Shown: piece by piece, positions 22,600-33,500 of the stretch
Layout: every line of letters starts with the position of its first letter
Numbering within the stretch: the first letter of the stretch is position 1
Source: Azolla caroliniana
Lineage: Eukaryota > Polypodiophyta
Assembly (NCBI GenBank): GCA_043228905.1
Contig: JBHGNT010000002.1
Coordinates: forward strand, 5,890,001-5,954,000
Direction: 5' to 3'
DNA length: 64,000 nucleotides
The notes under the pieces: generated by a model
Told to the model about the DNA's origin: nothing
The model's database searches: none
What the model saw: the letters and a program-made list of their open reading frames with translations, nothing else
Position numbers and translations under genes: made by a program

Positions 22600-23975
22600 C
22601 GTTCATCATCCTACTAGTCTGGCAGACCCAGTCGCTCAACCGAAACGATTCCAGACTCTCTTCTTGAGTCTCGGACCCTTCGTCTTCTAACTGGACCGGT
22701 TCAGGCGAACTAGCCTCATCCTCCGGTATCGGGCCAGGGTCGGAAGTCGGTAAGGCATACCATGATGCCGTTTCATCAAACTCTACATCACGGCTAACTC
22801 GAACCTGCTTCATCCAGGGGTTATAACACTTGTACCCCTTTTGCTCATGTGAGTAGCCAACTAGGATGTATTTCTCTGACTTGGCATCCAGCTTCCTTTG
22901 CTTGTCATCCAGTACATGAACATATACAATGCTACCCAATATCCGAAGGTGTCTCAAATTCAGCTTGCGTCCGAAATATAGCTCATGCGCGGACACCTTG
23001 TCACCGATCCGGTTTTGGATGTAGATGGTCGTCCAGACCGCCTCCGCCCAATAGAAATGGGGCATGCTCTTCTCTTCCAGTATTGCCCTTGCCCCATCAA
23101 CGATCGACTGGTTCTTTCTCTCGGCCATACCATTTTGCTCCGCTGTGTATCTGTAGCTGAATTCTCTCTGAATTCCTTTTTGTTGCAGATAACTGTTGAA
23201 TTGGCCAGAAAAATATTCTTTTCTGCCATCCAACCGTAGGAACTTGATCTTCCTCTCCGTTTCCTATTCAACTAGGCTCTGCAGATTCCGGAAACACTCG
23301 AAGACTTCGCTCTTCCGCTCGATGAGGTAGATCGAGGCGTGTCGGCTGTAGTCGTCGATGAAGGAGACGAAATACCGACTCCCCGCCAAGACTAACATTT
23401 TGTGCCTGTCCCCATACATCCGAATGAATAAGGTCGACCTTGTTACGCCTACGGTTTCGTTCGGTGGGGAATGGAAGCTTGTGTTGCTTCCCAAGTTGGC
23501 AGGCTTCACATATTTGGGCCTTTTGGTCACTGAACTTCGGCAAACCGAAAACAACTTGTTTTGTTTGCAGGTCTTGAAGCCTCCGGTAATTGACATGGCC
23601 GATCCACTTGTGCCAGAGATCAATATCTGATTCAATCTTTTGTCCTTTGGCAAAAAAAGCGGTGTTGACGTCATTGGTGTCAAGGATAAACATCCTCCCG
23701 TCTCTACGCCCTTGCGCGAAAATCTGGGACTCTTCCTCGATGAAGCACCCGAGGTGCGTAAACTGCACCTGCATTCCCCAGTCGACGATTTGTCCAACTG
23801 ACACCAGGTTCTTCGTGATAGTCGGAACGTGTAATACGTTCATCAGCTTCATCAGTCGAGACTTCTCCGATATGCATGATTGGGTGTGGAGTGTCGTCTC
23901 CGGTTTCTCCACAAAAGAGAACCACTCTTTGTGGCTCGTCATGTGATTCGATGCACCAGAATCAACATACCACAC
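22600..23975 (-). pseudogene. copia A3 protease end and integrase
   Basis: On minus: MWYVDSGASNHMTSHKEW (protease catalytic DSGAS intact), THLGCFIEEES, LWHKWIGHVNYRR and CEACQLGKQHKLPF (zinc region), then VDLIHSDVWGQA, SFIDDYSRHASIYL, EYFSGQFNSYLQQKG and EQNGMAERKNQS (core). A shift after the zinc region and an in-frame stop near 23270 split the core. Confidence 0.85.
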
Positions 23976-24969
23976 TTCCTCCGATTTGGAAAGTGCTCTT
24001 CTTCATCGAGTTAGCCTCGTGTTTCATCACCAAGGCTGATCCTTTACCGGCTTTTCCGGTTTTTGATCCTCCCAATCCTTCTGCGTACTGCGAGTATTGC
24101 CTGTTCTCTCTACCGGATCCGGATTTGTCTGAATTGGCGCGCTTCTTCCAGCACTCACTTTCTCTATGGCCCTTTTTACCACAATACCAGCATTCCGTGG
24201 CGGATTTGTCTTGCCGGCCTCCGACGCCACTTTGACTCCCCCTGGTTGTGGAGGTCCTGGAACTGCTGTCGGCACGGTCTCTGTGCGGTCGGTCTTGCCC
24301 TTGCCAGCCGCCTCCATTGCGAGCCGACCCGCCTCGTTCACCACACCCATGGGGTCGATCCGCCTCCATGTACAGCATCCGGCTGTCGGTGGGTGCACTT
24401 GTTGATGCACCGGTGTGGTTTTCCTCTACAAGGAGCATCGACTGTAAGTCGAAAAATGACGGTGTATTCTCCCTCGTACATATTGCTGTCCGGAAAGCTC
24501 AAATCTTAGACGCCAGGCCCCCAAGACATACCTGTACCATCTCGGCTTCCTCTACTATGACGTTGATAGAGGCAAGCAAGTTACAAATCTCTTTGATTCG
24601 GGCCGTGTAATCAGCCACCGACATGTCCTTCTATCGGACATTTCTCAACTCCTGTCGGAGTTGCAGTTTCCAAGTTGTAGTGCTTGCGGAGAACACCTTC
24701 TTCAGGTTTCCCCAAGCCTCCTTCGGCATCTTCGCATCTCGGATGTGGCTCAGCAGTTGGTCTCCGACACTGGACGCAAAGCAGTACATCACTCTGCTTG
24801 CCGATTGTTCCCACACCGGGAAGTCCTTGTGTGCCGCATCAGGTGTTGTGTCGTTAGCTCCGTCGACATAGCTCCAGTAACCATGCCCAAGCAGGTACTG
24901 GTGCATCTTGTATGACCAAGATGCGTAGTTGGATCTGTCGAGCTTCTCCACCAGGAGCGAGCTAGCCAT
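23962..24969 (-). pseudogene. copia A3 gag
   Basis: It begins MASSLLVEKLDRSNYASWSY and ends with an intact CCHC knuckle, ECWYCGKKGHRESECW. One in-frame TAG (about 24631), where relatives have CAG (NVRQKD), and one stop near 24500 interrupt an otherwise complete gag. Gag binds and packages the element RNA. Confidence 0.85.
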
Positions 24970-25076
24970 TCCTTTATCGATTTGTTTTTCTTTCTATTCT
25001 TTACAAAGGTTAGGTTTTCTTCTTGCGAAAGCGAATGTCGGCTGTAGAGGTTCTCAACCCTCGCGCTCTAATACCA

Positions 25077-25456
25077 TGTAGGCACAAATAGCGTGTAGAA
25101 GCAATAGAAAACAGAAAACGGAAAACAGGTTTAATGGAGAGCTTTACATTACGCGAGAGAGACAGAGAGAGAGCACACAGAAACTTAATTCAAAATATTA
25201 CTTTGTGTGTGTATCGTATGTGTTCAATGAACACTTTTATACAAGTCCATACGGACTGACAGAAGTATGGTGTACTTCAATGCTCACACGAGCATCTGAC
25301 ACTAACTACGAGATATTAACTCCCTAGTAGACTAGCTGCTACTTGGCTTCCGGTTACTACTTGATCAAGCTAACTGGCTCCCCAGCTCACCGGCTCACCG
25401 ATCCGGCTCATCCTTCCGGATGCCGATCCGGATTCGGTTGAGCTTCCCTCTCAACA
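25077..25456 (-). repeat. 5' LTR of copia A3
   Basis: On minus it starts TGTTGAGAGGGAAGC and ends ...TGCCTACA before the primer site. It has a TATA-like TATAAAAGTG on minus near 25240. It is collinear with 19387-19800, with small differences and a shorter GGCTC-rich segment. Confidence 0.88.
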
Positions 25457-25461
25457 CGCTC

Positions 25462-26700
25462 TTAAATGGACAATGCGACTTGGGACCTGGTCAACGTACC
25501 GAAGGGTGTAAAGCTGATTGGATGTAGATGGGTGTATAAGGTGAAATACTGAAATACAAGATCGATGACTGCATCAACCGATATAAGGCCCTTTTGGTTG
25601 CGAAAGGCTACTCGCAGAAGCACGACTTAGATTAGGACGAGACCTTCGCACCAATCGTGAAGATGACTACTGTGCAAGTTTTGCTAACCGTAGTTGTGGC
25701 AAAGGGGTGACATCTACATCAGATGGATGTAAAGAATGTGTTCCTGCGAGGTGATCTTGAGGAACAGGTGTACATGGTACAACCCCCCGGATTTCTATCC
25801 GAACAGAACACTTTGGCAGTCTGCCGATTAAAGAAGGCATTATACGAACTTAAGCAAGCCCCCCGAGCTTGGAACGCCAAGATTATGCAACGGCTGCGTA
25901 GAATGGGGTTTACGACGTCCAAATCGGACTCTTCGTTATTCGTTCAGCAAGGTCAACATGGACCGGTTTGTCTTTTACTTTATGTTGATGATTTAGTCAT
26001 CGCTAGTGCCGACCTGGAATAAATCCGCCGTGTAAAGTCTCAACTTGCGGCATCATTTGAAATGAAGGATCTTAGCGATCCTCATTACTTCCTCGAGATC
26101 GAATTGATCCGTTCCCCCGAAGGCATATTGATCAGTCAGCGTCATTACACTCTGAATATGCTCTTCAAATTCAGGATGGTAGATTGTAAGCCCATCTCGG
26201 CCCCTATGGATAGAAACGTAAAGCTTCGCCGAGATTCGGAAAAGGCGTGTGACCCGACACGGTTTCAACAGATTGTCGAAAGCCTCATTTACTTGACGAT
26301 CACTCGGCCCAACCTCAGTTATATGGTTGGAATGATCAGTTAATTTATGTCGCAACCCAGGACTCAATACCTTCAGTGCGTGGAAAGGATATTACAATAT
26401 GTCAGCGGCACAAAAGACATGGTGTTGTTGTATCGTGCAGACGTAGCCGAGCAATTAGTCTGCTACACGGATGCCGATTGGGCCTGAAATGCCCACGATC
26501 GTAGATCCACGTCCAGATGCACATTCTCATTGGGAAGTGCGGCGATCATGTCAAGCAGTAAGAAGCAACCGATAGTAGCGTTGTCGAGCATAGAGGTCAA
26601 AGATCGAGGGGCGATTGTCGCTACGTGCGAAGTCATTTGGTTGAAACGGATATTACGGGATCTGCATGTGGAGATGTATGATCCAACAATGATCTATTGC
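25462..26700 (+). pseudogene. copia A2 reverse transcriptase and RNase H, after the nested element
   Basis: Continuation of the host copia: [82 protein letters not shown] and MKDLSDPHYFLEIE. RNase H is present as GSAAIMSSSKKQPIVALSS. Stops include TAG at about 25633, TGA for TGG (KGW) at 25708 and TAA at 26020. It ends in HVEMYDPTMIYC at the junction with copia B1. Confidence 0.8.
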
Positions 26701-27413
26701 CACCTTCATCATAAAGGCATAGTGGTATGCCATATAGTCGTTGTAGCCAAATTAGTTAACCGGATTCTTCTCTCGGGTGGAGCAACGGAGTTTCTCATTT
26801 CTCGATGTGAGTGCTTTCTTAACTCTGGGTGACCTCATAAGAGACACATCAAAGCCATCGAACTCACTATCAAGTGAGTGAGTCGATTTGTTGCCATCGA
26901 AGTGATCGTCTTCATATTCCGGAATTTTGGCCTTCCCTTTGTTCATCTTTGGACTTGGTCGAGATATGCTTTAGTTGCTCGAAGGCTCTTGTGGTCCACT
27001 CATTCTAGTTGAGATCAGACTCTCTTCGAGTATTGCCTTAGTTGATCATCTTCTTCGGTATTGCCTTTGTACCATGATGTTGATTCATCAAAGATGACAT
27101 CCCGACCTACACGAACCTTCCGACTAAAGGGATTGAAGCACTTACACGAACATTATCGACATGCCGAATCGGATGAGTGGTGTCATCTCAGGTCTCGACA
27201 TAACCGGGTCGATCCGGCTCTCCAAGGTCTTTGAACCATTCTTGATGGGACGTCATATGGTTTGAAGTACTGGAGTCGACGAACCATACACCTTCCGGAT
27301 TGGAGGCATTAGTCAAAGTAGTGCCCGACATAGAATTTGCTCAATGTCTCATCACCAACATTCCGCCATGATCTTCATAGTCAGAATTGGTGGCATAATT
27401 GGTGAGTTGTCGA

Positions 27414-28198
27414 TGATGGGAACTACACGTTCCTTATGAGCAATGCTCGGCCACAACCGAGCTTAGAATCATACATAGAAAAAAACGGTGAAAAAATGCA
27501 TGACACGAAGAAGAGAAAAAAGTACGCGGGATGTTTACGTGGAAAACCCAAACTAAGGGAAAAAACCACGACAACCCGACTGCTGCAAACTATCACTATG
27601 TTAGAATGTACAACAGTGAGTTCACAGAGGCAACGACCTCGTGCTCACGATCTTCGCCACAGAGGCAACGACCTCTTTCTCTCTCTCTCTCTCTCTCTTT
27701 GTACACTGTTACGCACCTCTAATCTCACGTAGACAAGAATAACAACAACACTACAAAAGTTTTACCTAAGTCATATTTATACTAATATGGGCTTTTCGGC
27801 TATTTACAAATATAGCCACGACAGACTCTCAGAAACATATTTACGAATATGTCTCTTCATCCGGTGAGCACTCCTCACCGGGTTTGCACCATCCGGCTCT
27901 CTGTAGCCGGGTTCTCCTCATCCAGTTCTCACCGGGTCTGCACCATCCGGCTCACCGTAGCCGGGTACTCCTCATCCGGTTCTCACCGGATCTGCACCAT
28001 CCGGCTCTCCGTAGTCGGGTACTCCTCATCCGGTTCTCACCAGGTCTGCACCATCCGGCTCTCCATAGCCAGGTACTCCTCATCCGGTTCTCACCGGGTC
28101 TGCACCATCCGGCTCTCCGAAGCCGGGTACTCCTCATCTGGTTTGCTCATCAGCATTGTTCTTCTCCCTTCCCATCCGGAGGGACCTGTCTCCCAACA
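27414..28198 (-). mobile_element. Solo LTR, family X, nested in copia B1 gag
   Basis: It is flanked by GTCGA (27409-27413) and GTCGT (28199-28203), a target duplication with one change. The gag/protease sequence of copia B1 is continuous across it. It is collinear with 3068-3630 but longer, mainly because the internal 54-bp repeat has five units. Confidence 0.82.
27860..28140. repeat. 54-bp minisatellite inside the family X LTR
   Basis: About five units of GTCTGCACCATCCGGCTCTC plus a GGGTACTCCTCATCCGG segment follow head to tail. The unit is 54 bp, a multiple of three, so it gives open frames on both strands (18-residue repeat), but these are not genes. The related LTR at 3068-3630 has about two units. 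Confidence 0.85.
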
Positions 28199-29035
28199 GT
28201 CGTCTAGTGGAAGCCGACTCACGCATATTCTTTTGACACTCTTCTTCGTGGTGGCCGATTTTGCCACAATATCAGCATTCGATTGAGTTTTGTCCGCTTG
28301 AACCGTAATGGAAGCTCCCCCTTCTTCTAAAGGTTCCTCGATGGCTTCCGTCTTGTCGCCAAAATTGGGAATTGTTTTCGTATGTCGGACCTTGTTCACC
28401 TCGTCCTTGGCCAAATCGGCCTCTTCCTCGCGTCCTCTTCCTCCGTTCAAATGTGTGTAGAGCATGTGGCCTTCCGAGGTGTTGCTCCTCGTTCGAACAT
28501 GATTTTCTTCAACAAAAAACATGGATTGAAGATCAAAGAAAGAGGGGGTATTCTCCCATTGCGCTGAACCATGGTGGAAGGCCACCAAGGCTTATTTACA
28601 CCATCTCATCATCATCCACATTCACGCTTATTGAGCCAAGTGAATCACAAAGGTCCTTGATCTTCAAGGTATAGCTTGTGATGGACATGTCTCTTTGTTG
28701 AATATTGTTCAACTCTTGGTGGAGTTGAAGCTTTCGTGTCATCATATTCGTGGTGAATATCTTCCTTAGATTATCCCATGCTTCCTTTGGCATCGTGGAT
28801 TCTCGAATGTAGCCGAGCATGTGGTCATGAACAGATGTCGCCAAGCAATACATTACTCGACTCGCTGCTTGCTCCCATGTTGAGTAGTTGGCGTCCTTTG
28901 GGTCGGGTCAATTTTCTTGACATGCTCCTTTCACATAACTCCAATAATCTTGACCGACAAGGTATTAGTGCATCTTGAGCTCCCAAGATGCGAAGTTGTT
29001 TCGGTCTAACTTCTCGCTAGGGAGAGCGCTCCCCA
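28091..29035 (-). pseudogene. copia B1 gag
   Basis: On minus, LGYIRESTMPKEAWDNLRKIF and LQLHQELNNIQQRDMSI are typical gag blocks, followed by TPSFFDLQSMFFVEENH and a knuckle remnant (ADIVAKSATTKKSVKRI frame with ECxYCG-like sequence in the next frame). The start region near 29030 reads MGSALPSEKLDRNNFASWEL across small shifts. Confidence 0.7.
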
Positions 29036-29118
29036 TTTGAGTATTCATGGTGTTCGATGTGGATGACACCCTTCTTCTCTCTTGAATACGAGCCATGTAG
29101 TGGCACTACGATAACGAT

Positions 29119-29255
29119 GAGCCGGTTCTTCTCGAACGTCGGCATAGAACACAACACACCCATATGGGCTAGATCGAGCTACCAAGCAACGTTGATACCA
29201 TGTAAAGAATCGATGGTGATCCTTGTGTAGTGGAATAGGTTAGAGATGTGTGTTA

Positions 29256-29290
<35 letters not shown>

Positions 29291-29560
29291 AGAGGAGAGA
29301 AACACAAGAGAGATAAAAAATGAAAATACTCAAGAAGATTGTATATTACAAAGGAGATTAACCAACCTATTACAAAGTAGGAGAAGACTGCGTTATATAG
29401 TCACTCTCTCTTCATTAACTACTGACGCTGGTTCTTCTCGAACGTCGGCATAGAACACAACACACCCATATGGGTTAGATCGAGCTACCAAGCAACGTTG
29501 ATACCATGTAAAGAATCGATGGTGATCCTTGTGTAGTGGAATAGGTTAGGGATGTGTGTT

Positions 29561-29601
<41 letters not shown>

Positions 29602-29725
29602 AAACACAAGAGAGATAAAAAATGAAAATACTCAAGAAGATTGTATATTACAAAGGAGATTAACCGACATATTACAAAGTAGGAGAAGACTGCGTTATAT
29701 AGTCACTCTCTCTTCATTAACTACT
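29119..29725 (-). repeat. ~302-bp tandem duplication covering primer site and LTR of copia B1
   Basis: The segment CGGTTCTTCTCGAACGTCGG through CTTCATTAACTACTGACGC occurs twice, starting near 29119 and 29421. It includes GTTGATACCATGTAAAG, the primer binding site and LTR edge, plus a TG/GA microsatellite. The element thus has two primer sites. The copies are nearly identical, so the duplication is fairly young. Confidence 0.85.
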
Positions 29726-29900
29726 GACGCTCATGAGTCATGGGGAATGTGGACACTCATTAGTTATGTGTCATAGAATCATATTCTATGACACATAGTT
29801 AATGTGTAAAGAGTAGTGGTGTGACTTTTGACCATTGAGTGCTCATACACTCTCAAGGGTATGTTCACACATTAGACTAGGTTGAGCTTGATTCTCAACA

Positions 29901-30280
29901 CAATATATAAAAATATGACTGCAGTCTTGTATACGATTCTCATGATACTTCTTTTGGATGCAATAAACAGTTGCATGTTTGTGTGACAATTTGGTTGTTT
30001 CTAATACTGATTGATAAAACTTTATGAAAGATATGAAATCGACAATGGTTGAGGTTCATGATGAATTAGTTTTTGGAGATTCCAATCTTGTTTCTTAATG
30101 TTTAGTTATTAATTGGAACATATGTTATCACAAGCTTATTTAATAATTCAGTAGACCAAACTGTGGTTTTTGTTGTGATAATAGGAAGATAAAGGTAATT
30201 ATGGACCTGGTATATCTAGTTTGAGAAAAACCTCTGCTAGAAACATGAACTAAATGGAGTAAGATTTCAACTTTTAAATC
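29901..30280. other. Non-coding flank before the host-gene fragments
   Basis: AT-rich, with no clear gene. A possible short exon, EDKGNYGPGISSLRKTSARN, begins after TAATAG at 30185 on plus. It might belong to the same captured gene as the next fragment, but I cannot assign it. Confidence 0.35.
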
Positions 30281-30284
30281 AATG

Positions 30285-30618
30285 GTTTTTTTGAAGCTTT
30301 TGTTGAAACTACGTGACCAAGGTTCTCGTAGTCCTCGTAGAATGAGGCTTACGGCTATGCATGTTGCAGGACTATGGCTAAATTTCCTTCCATTACAAAA
30401 TACTATATTGAGGAATTGTATCTAGTGTCTATCCATGGTGGAGGTATGAGATGATAAAGGTTTTCTTCTAAAGCTACTTCGTCTATGGTCGAGTCTAATT
30501 TTGATTACTGCCTGCAGAGAGCATAGATGAGGAGTTGGATGGAAAATTTTTAGAGAATGCAATGGCTTCTAGGGAGTACTCCATGGCGATGTAAAGTTTG
30601 GATCTTGAGCTTATTAAG
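30285..30618 (+). pseudogene. Fragment of a TARBP1/TRM3-like tRNA 2'-O-methyltransferase gene, two exons
   Basis: Exon a (about 30285-30443) encodes LLLKLRDQGSRSPRRMRLTA then VAGLWLNF. A GT-AG intron (30444-30517) follows, and exon b (30518-30618) encodes ESIDEELDGKF and ASREYSM. The splice joins in phase. This matches my memory of the helical part of plant TARBP1/TRM3-type SpoU RNA methyltransferases (LREQG-RSPRMMRLTA-H-TGLWL). A one-base shift near 30400 and a TAA in exon b break it. Because the intron is present it came from genomic DNA, not from a processed mRNA. Confidence 0.6.
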
Positions 30619-30782
30619 GTATCAAAAATTGTTGAAGATTTGAATTTGTAATTATTTAAATCTGCTTCAAGATTTTATGGTTTTTTGTATTGTGATGCAC
30701 GAATTTAGGAGCTCTGAGCTTTTTGTTTGTGTCATTATTGCAACGTTGATTCATAAATTCAAATGATATGATGAGTTAATCA

Positions 30783-30944
30783 CTCACTTTATTAGTGTCA
30801 ACGGTGGTTGTGGCGGAATTCGCAATTGGGCTTGCCATTCTGGTAGTAACTTCTCAAATTCGTGGGACCATTGCCATGGAATTTCCTAATCGCATGAAAG
30901 GTCGAGCACCATTAAACTCCTTGCACTTCATTTTTCCAACTTGA
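30783..30944 (+). pseudogene. nad4L: Mitochondrial nad4L 3' end (nuclear copy)
   Basis: The frame [20 protein letters not shown] continues to [14 protein letters not shown]. Plant mitochondrial NADH dehydrogenase subunit 4L has TVAAAESAIGLAI and RGTIAVEFINCMKG here. The sequence reads on to a stop at 30942. The 5' two-thirds of the gene are absent. It is most simply a fragment of mitochondrial DNA moved to the nucleus, perhaps with more mitochondrial spacer up to about 31220. Confidence 0.75.
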
Positions 30945-31269
30945 ATACAAAGTAGACTTTGGCATTAAGGGAGGAGATACGATTCAAATCTCTCGTTTGA
31001 AAGCGAATTTACTGAAATCAAACGCTTTTTTCATTCAACCACTTTTTGCTTCGACTTTGAGCCAAGATTAGGCTTTATTTTGATATATGAACCCGGGAAT
31101 ATACGGGCTTTATGAGGTTTTTTCATAAAATGAAATACTCCCAAGAGAAAAGTAGGGTCCCATTCACCACCATATTCGCTTGCACCACCGGCTTTCTAGA
31201 GGCTCTACCATTTCCAAAGTAATAACTTTTAATATATTAAGAACAAAATAGAATCATTATGGCTAATAC

Positions 31270-31281
31270 TTACTCTTTTAT

Positions 31282-31320
<39 letters not shown>
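31270..31320. repeat. GA microsatellite
   Basis: Uninterrupted GA dinucleotides from about 31288 to 31317. Confidence 0.95.
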
Positions 31321-31321
<1 letters not shown>

Positions 31322-31640
31322 CTCTTCGAAGTGGCCCTCGTTTGGCAAGAAAGGATGTGCAGGATGAACTACAAGGAGGGAATTTGTTGCCATTAGGATC
31401 CATACCATTTTTCAAGGGTTCTTGATTTAGTACCATATCAATTTTTGACCATGTTCGTATGTGTGCATGTGTATTTGCATATGCATGGCTGTGTTTGTAT
31501 GTGTGTATTTGTATGCATGTATGAATTCATGTACACATGCATTTGCAACATTCCCTCTCATGTTTTTATTTCCACGTTAATTTGTTTATTTGCTATTGTA
31601 ATTTCCCAAGCAAGAAGAGCCCTTTTGGTCTTGAGATGCC

Positions 31641-32187
31641 TCATGGGGAGCTCATGGTGGTGGTGCTTTCTCTGGGAGGGACCCTACCAAGGTCGATTGG
31701 AGTAGATGTTATATTGTGAGGTAGGTTGTGGAGAGTATTGTTGCAGTAGGACTTCCCCGTTGTTGCATTGTCTAGGTATGTTTTCTTCTTGTGACCTTGG
31801 TGGATGTTGAGCCTTGTTCTTCACTCATTGTGGCATGTTTTCTCCTTTTTCATGCAAATAAAGTCATGAGAAAAGATTAAAATTGTTTTTCTTAGAAGCT
31901 TAGTAAAAACCAATTCAGGTTGTGCATATTGGTCAAGGAATATAGCTTTTTGTATTCATTGTATTTCCTTTTATTTATGAGATTAAAAGGAAATGATGAG
32001 AAATATTTTTACTTTAGGAAACCCTAATCCCAATGATTTCCAACATAAGATGATGGCTATCCACTTCGACCTTCGCAGAGGCAGAAACAAACGTTGCCAG
32101 AAGACTGTTGCATATGGTCACTTTGGTTGTGATGACCCTGATTTCGCATGGGAAATTGTTAAGCCATTGAAGTGGGAGAAAGTTTAG
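31641..32187 (+). pseudogene. S-adenosylmethionine synthetase fragments
   Basis: Part 1 (31641-31775) reads SWGAHGGGAFSGRDPTKVDW and ends GLPRCCIV, followed by a GTATGT donor-like site. Part 2 (32018-32187) reads [11 protein letters not shown], then [20 protein letters not shown] and KPLKWEKV with a stop. These are the conserved phosphate-binding GAHGGGAFSGKDPTKVD loop and the C-terminus of plant SAM synthetase. The segment between (VSYAIGVPEPL ... ) is missing. Stops occur after YIVR and CIV. It is a dead fragment. Confidence 0.85.
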
Positions 32188-32189
32188 CT

Positions 32190-33150
32190 CCACTTAACTT
32201 TTGATTAGTTATTGTCACAATGAAACAAAAAGTGAACAAAATTTACTATTAGAACTAGGGGTTTTGGCTTATGGTCTATGTCTTTCTTTCTATCGGAGAA
32301 GTATGCAAAAATAAGAATGAAATGGTTGGAAAGGAAAGTATAGATGAAGAAGAGGATATTTTGCTTATTCTAATTTTTTTCTCTTAAAACTCCTTTTTAA
32401 CTAATATGAGATTTTTGTCCCATTTGTTTGAAGTATTTTCTTCACATATTTGTTGTCTTTTGATTATTTCAAATGGAAGAAAACTAATGGGTTATTTATG
32501 AAGAGAGCAGGGCAACAAATATTCACCTACTATGTGTGGTGATGGAGATGCTAAGTTAATTGGATGTCTTTATCAATGGCTCGTTGTGCTTAATTATTTT
32601 TTTATATGATATCTTTGTATTTTAGGATATGGAGCTTTTGATACTTCAGACTAGGCTTCACACCTAACTAGTTTTTATCTTGGTGTTCACTATATGCTAA
32701 GACAAGGCTCTCATACCATGAGTTTGTTTTGGGGCTCACTATCAAGCGAGGTTGAAGCATGTATTTCTTCCTATGATTGTCTTTTGTTCTATTAGTATGG
32801 TTGGGCTTCATTCCTTTCATGAATTTCTTTATTTGGACGTTGGCATTTATTAGAAACATTTTTGAAGCCAAGTGGGTGTTTATTTATTGACTCACGCCCA
32901 CTTTACTCTTCATTGATTGTGTTTGTGGATTTTTATTATCAATTGACATTATGTGCATCTTTCTTGGTGCTACATCATTAGAAGAATGCTTATGCAAGGT
33001 CCATATTTCTAGTTGTTGTAAATGGAGGAGATTGATAAATAAATAATTGTATGTGTTGTAATATAGAACTGTTTCCATTACTTTCCTCTCATCTAATGAA
33101 TTATTGTTTGTTTGAAACATTATTTGAACCTTACGTGTTTCATTATGATA
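32190..33150. other. Non-coding AT-rich stretch
   Basis: No gene or repeat that I can support in either strand. Confidence 0.4.
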
Positions 33151-33159
33151 GCAAGTTGG

Positions 33160-33305
33160 TTTTGCATGTGTTTGTTGTGAACTATATAATCCAAGGAAAA
33201 GGTGTACGAGAAAGAGATGTTGTATTGCCAATAGTGTGATTGATATGTATGTCAAATGTGGTATGACCCGTGTAGCACATATAGTGCTTGATAAGCATCG
33301 CATAT
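33160..33305 (+). pseudogene. PPR-protein fragment
   Basis: ERDVV, then after a one-base shift near 33227, NSVIDMYVKCGMTRVAHIVL. The VIDMYVKCG block is the signature of the L-type pentatricopeptide motif in plant organelle RNA-binding proteins. Only about one repeat is recognisable. Confidence 0.55.
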
Positions 33306-33309
33306 TGAA

Positions 33310-33500
33310 ATAGTCATACATGTATGATATATACAACACATACAATACAATACATACATAAATAAACATGGAATACATTGCAATACATACATACATGCAA
33401 TGCAATACGTACATATGGACACACATAGACACATAACCCATACATACATACACAGAACCCATACATAAAATATATATAACATATGCAATACAATATGATA
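33310..33500. repeat. ATAC-rich microsatellite
   Basis: Dense CATA/ATAC repeats. They produce a long hydrophobic minus-strand frame that is not a gene. Confidence 0.8.

Larger units (their letters stand above)
19387..25456 (-). mobile_element. Complete Ty1/copia A3 nested in copia A2
   Basis: It is flanked by CGCTC on both sides (19382-19386 and 25457-25461), an exact 5-bp target duplication. The left end is TGTAGAAACA and the right end is CTCTCAACA. The 5' LTR (minus) is 25077-25456, and the 3' LTR is 19387-19800. The primer site at 25059-25076 reads TGGTATTAGAGCG on minus, one change from the tRNA-Met match. The host reading frame (EEEMR then WDLVNVPKG) resumes after the element. It is the best preserved copia in the window. 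Confidence 0.92.
16371..26703 (+). mobile_element. Ty1/copia A2, truncated at 3' end and split by copia A3
   Basis: The 5' LTR (16371-16799) starts TGTTGAGAGACAAG and ends TTTTTCA. TGGTATCAGAGCG at 16800 is the primer site. Degenerate gag (16892-17800), integrase (17940-19190), the reverse transcriptase start (19193-19386) and, after the nested element, the rest of reverse transcriptase and RNase H (25457-26700) follow. Homology to the A family stops near 26703, where an inverted B-family element begins, so the 3' LTR is lost. Confidence 0.85.
26704..29900 (-). mobile_element. Ty1/copia B1, 5' half, truncated, split by a solo LTR
   Basis: On minus: 5' LTR (29201-29900), primer site TGGTATCAACG (ends 29200), gag starting near 29035 (MGSALPSEKLDRNNF type), a knuckle region near 28260, protease near 27270-27390, then the linker before reverse transcriptase (MNKGKAKIPEYEDDHF). 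Integrase is almost all missing: the VGRDVIFDES block lies next to protease sequence near 27130. Reverse transcriptase is cut at 26704. The family is the same as copia B2 (52620-59925). Confidence 0.75.

Noticed and set aside
27849-28286. 145-residue frame with 18-residue repeats
   Set aside because: It is the 54-bp minisatellite of a solo LTR read in frame; the minus strand is open too.
29250-29776. Two related frames with RERERE runs
   Set aside because: They are GA/TG microsatellite within the duplicated LTR of copia B1.
31641-32187. Functional link between SAM synthetase and the SAM-dependent methylase
   Set aside because: The SAM synthetase is a dead fragment in a cluster of unrelated fragments over 20 kb away from the intact methylase unit.
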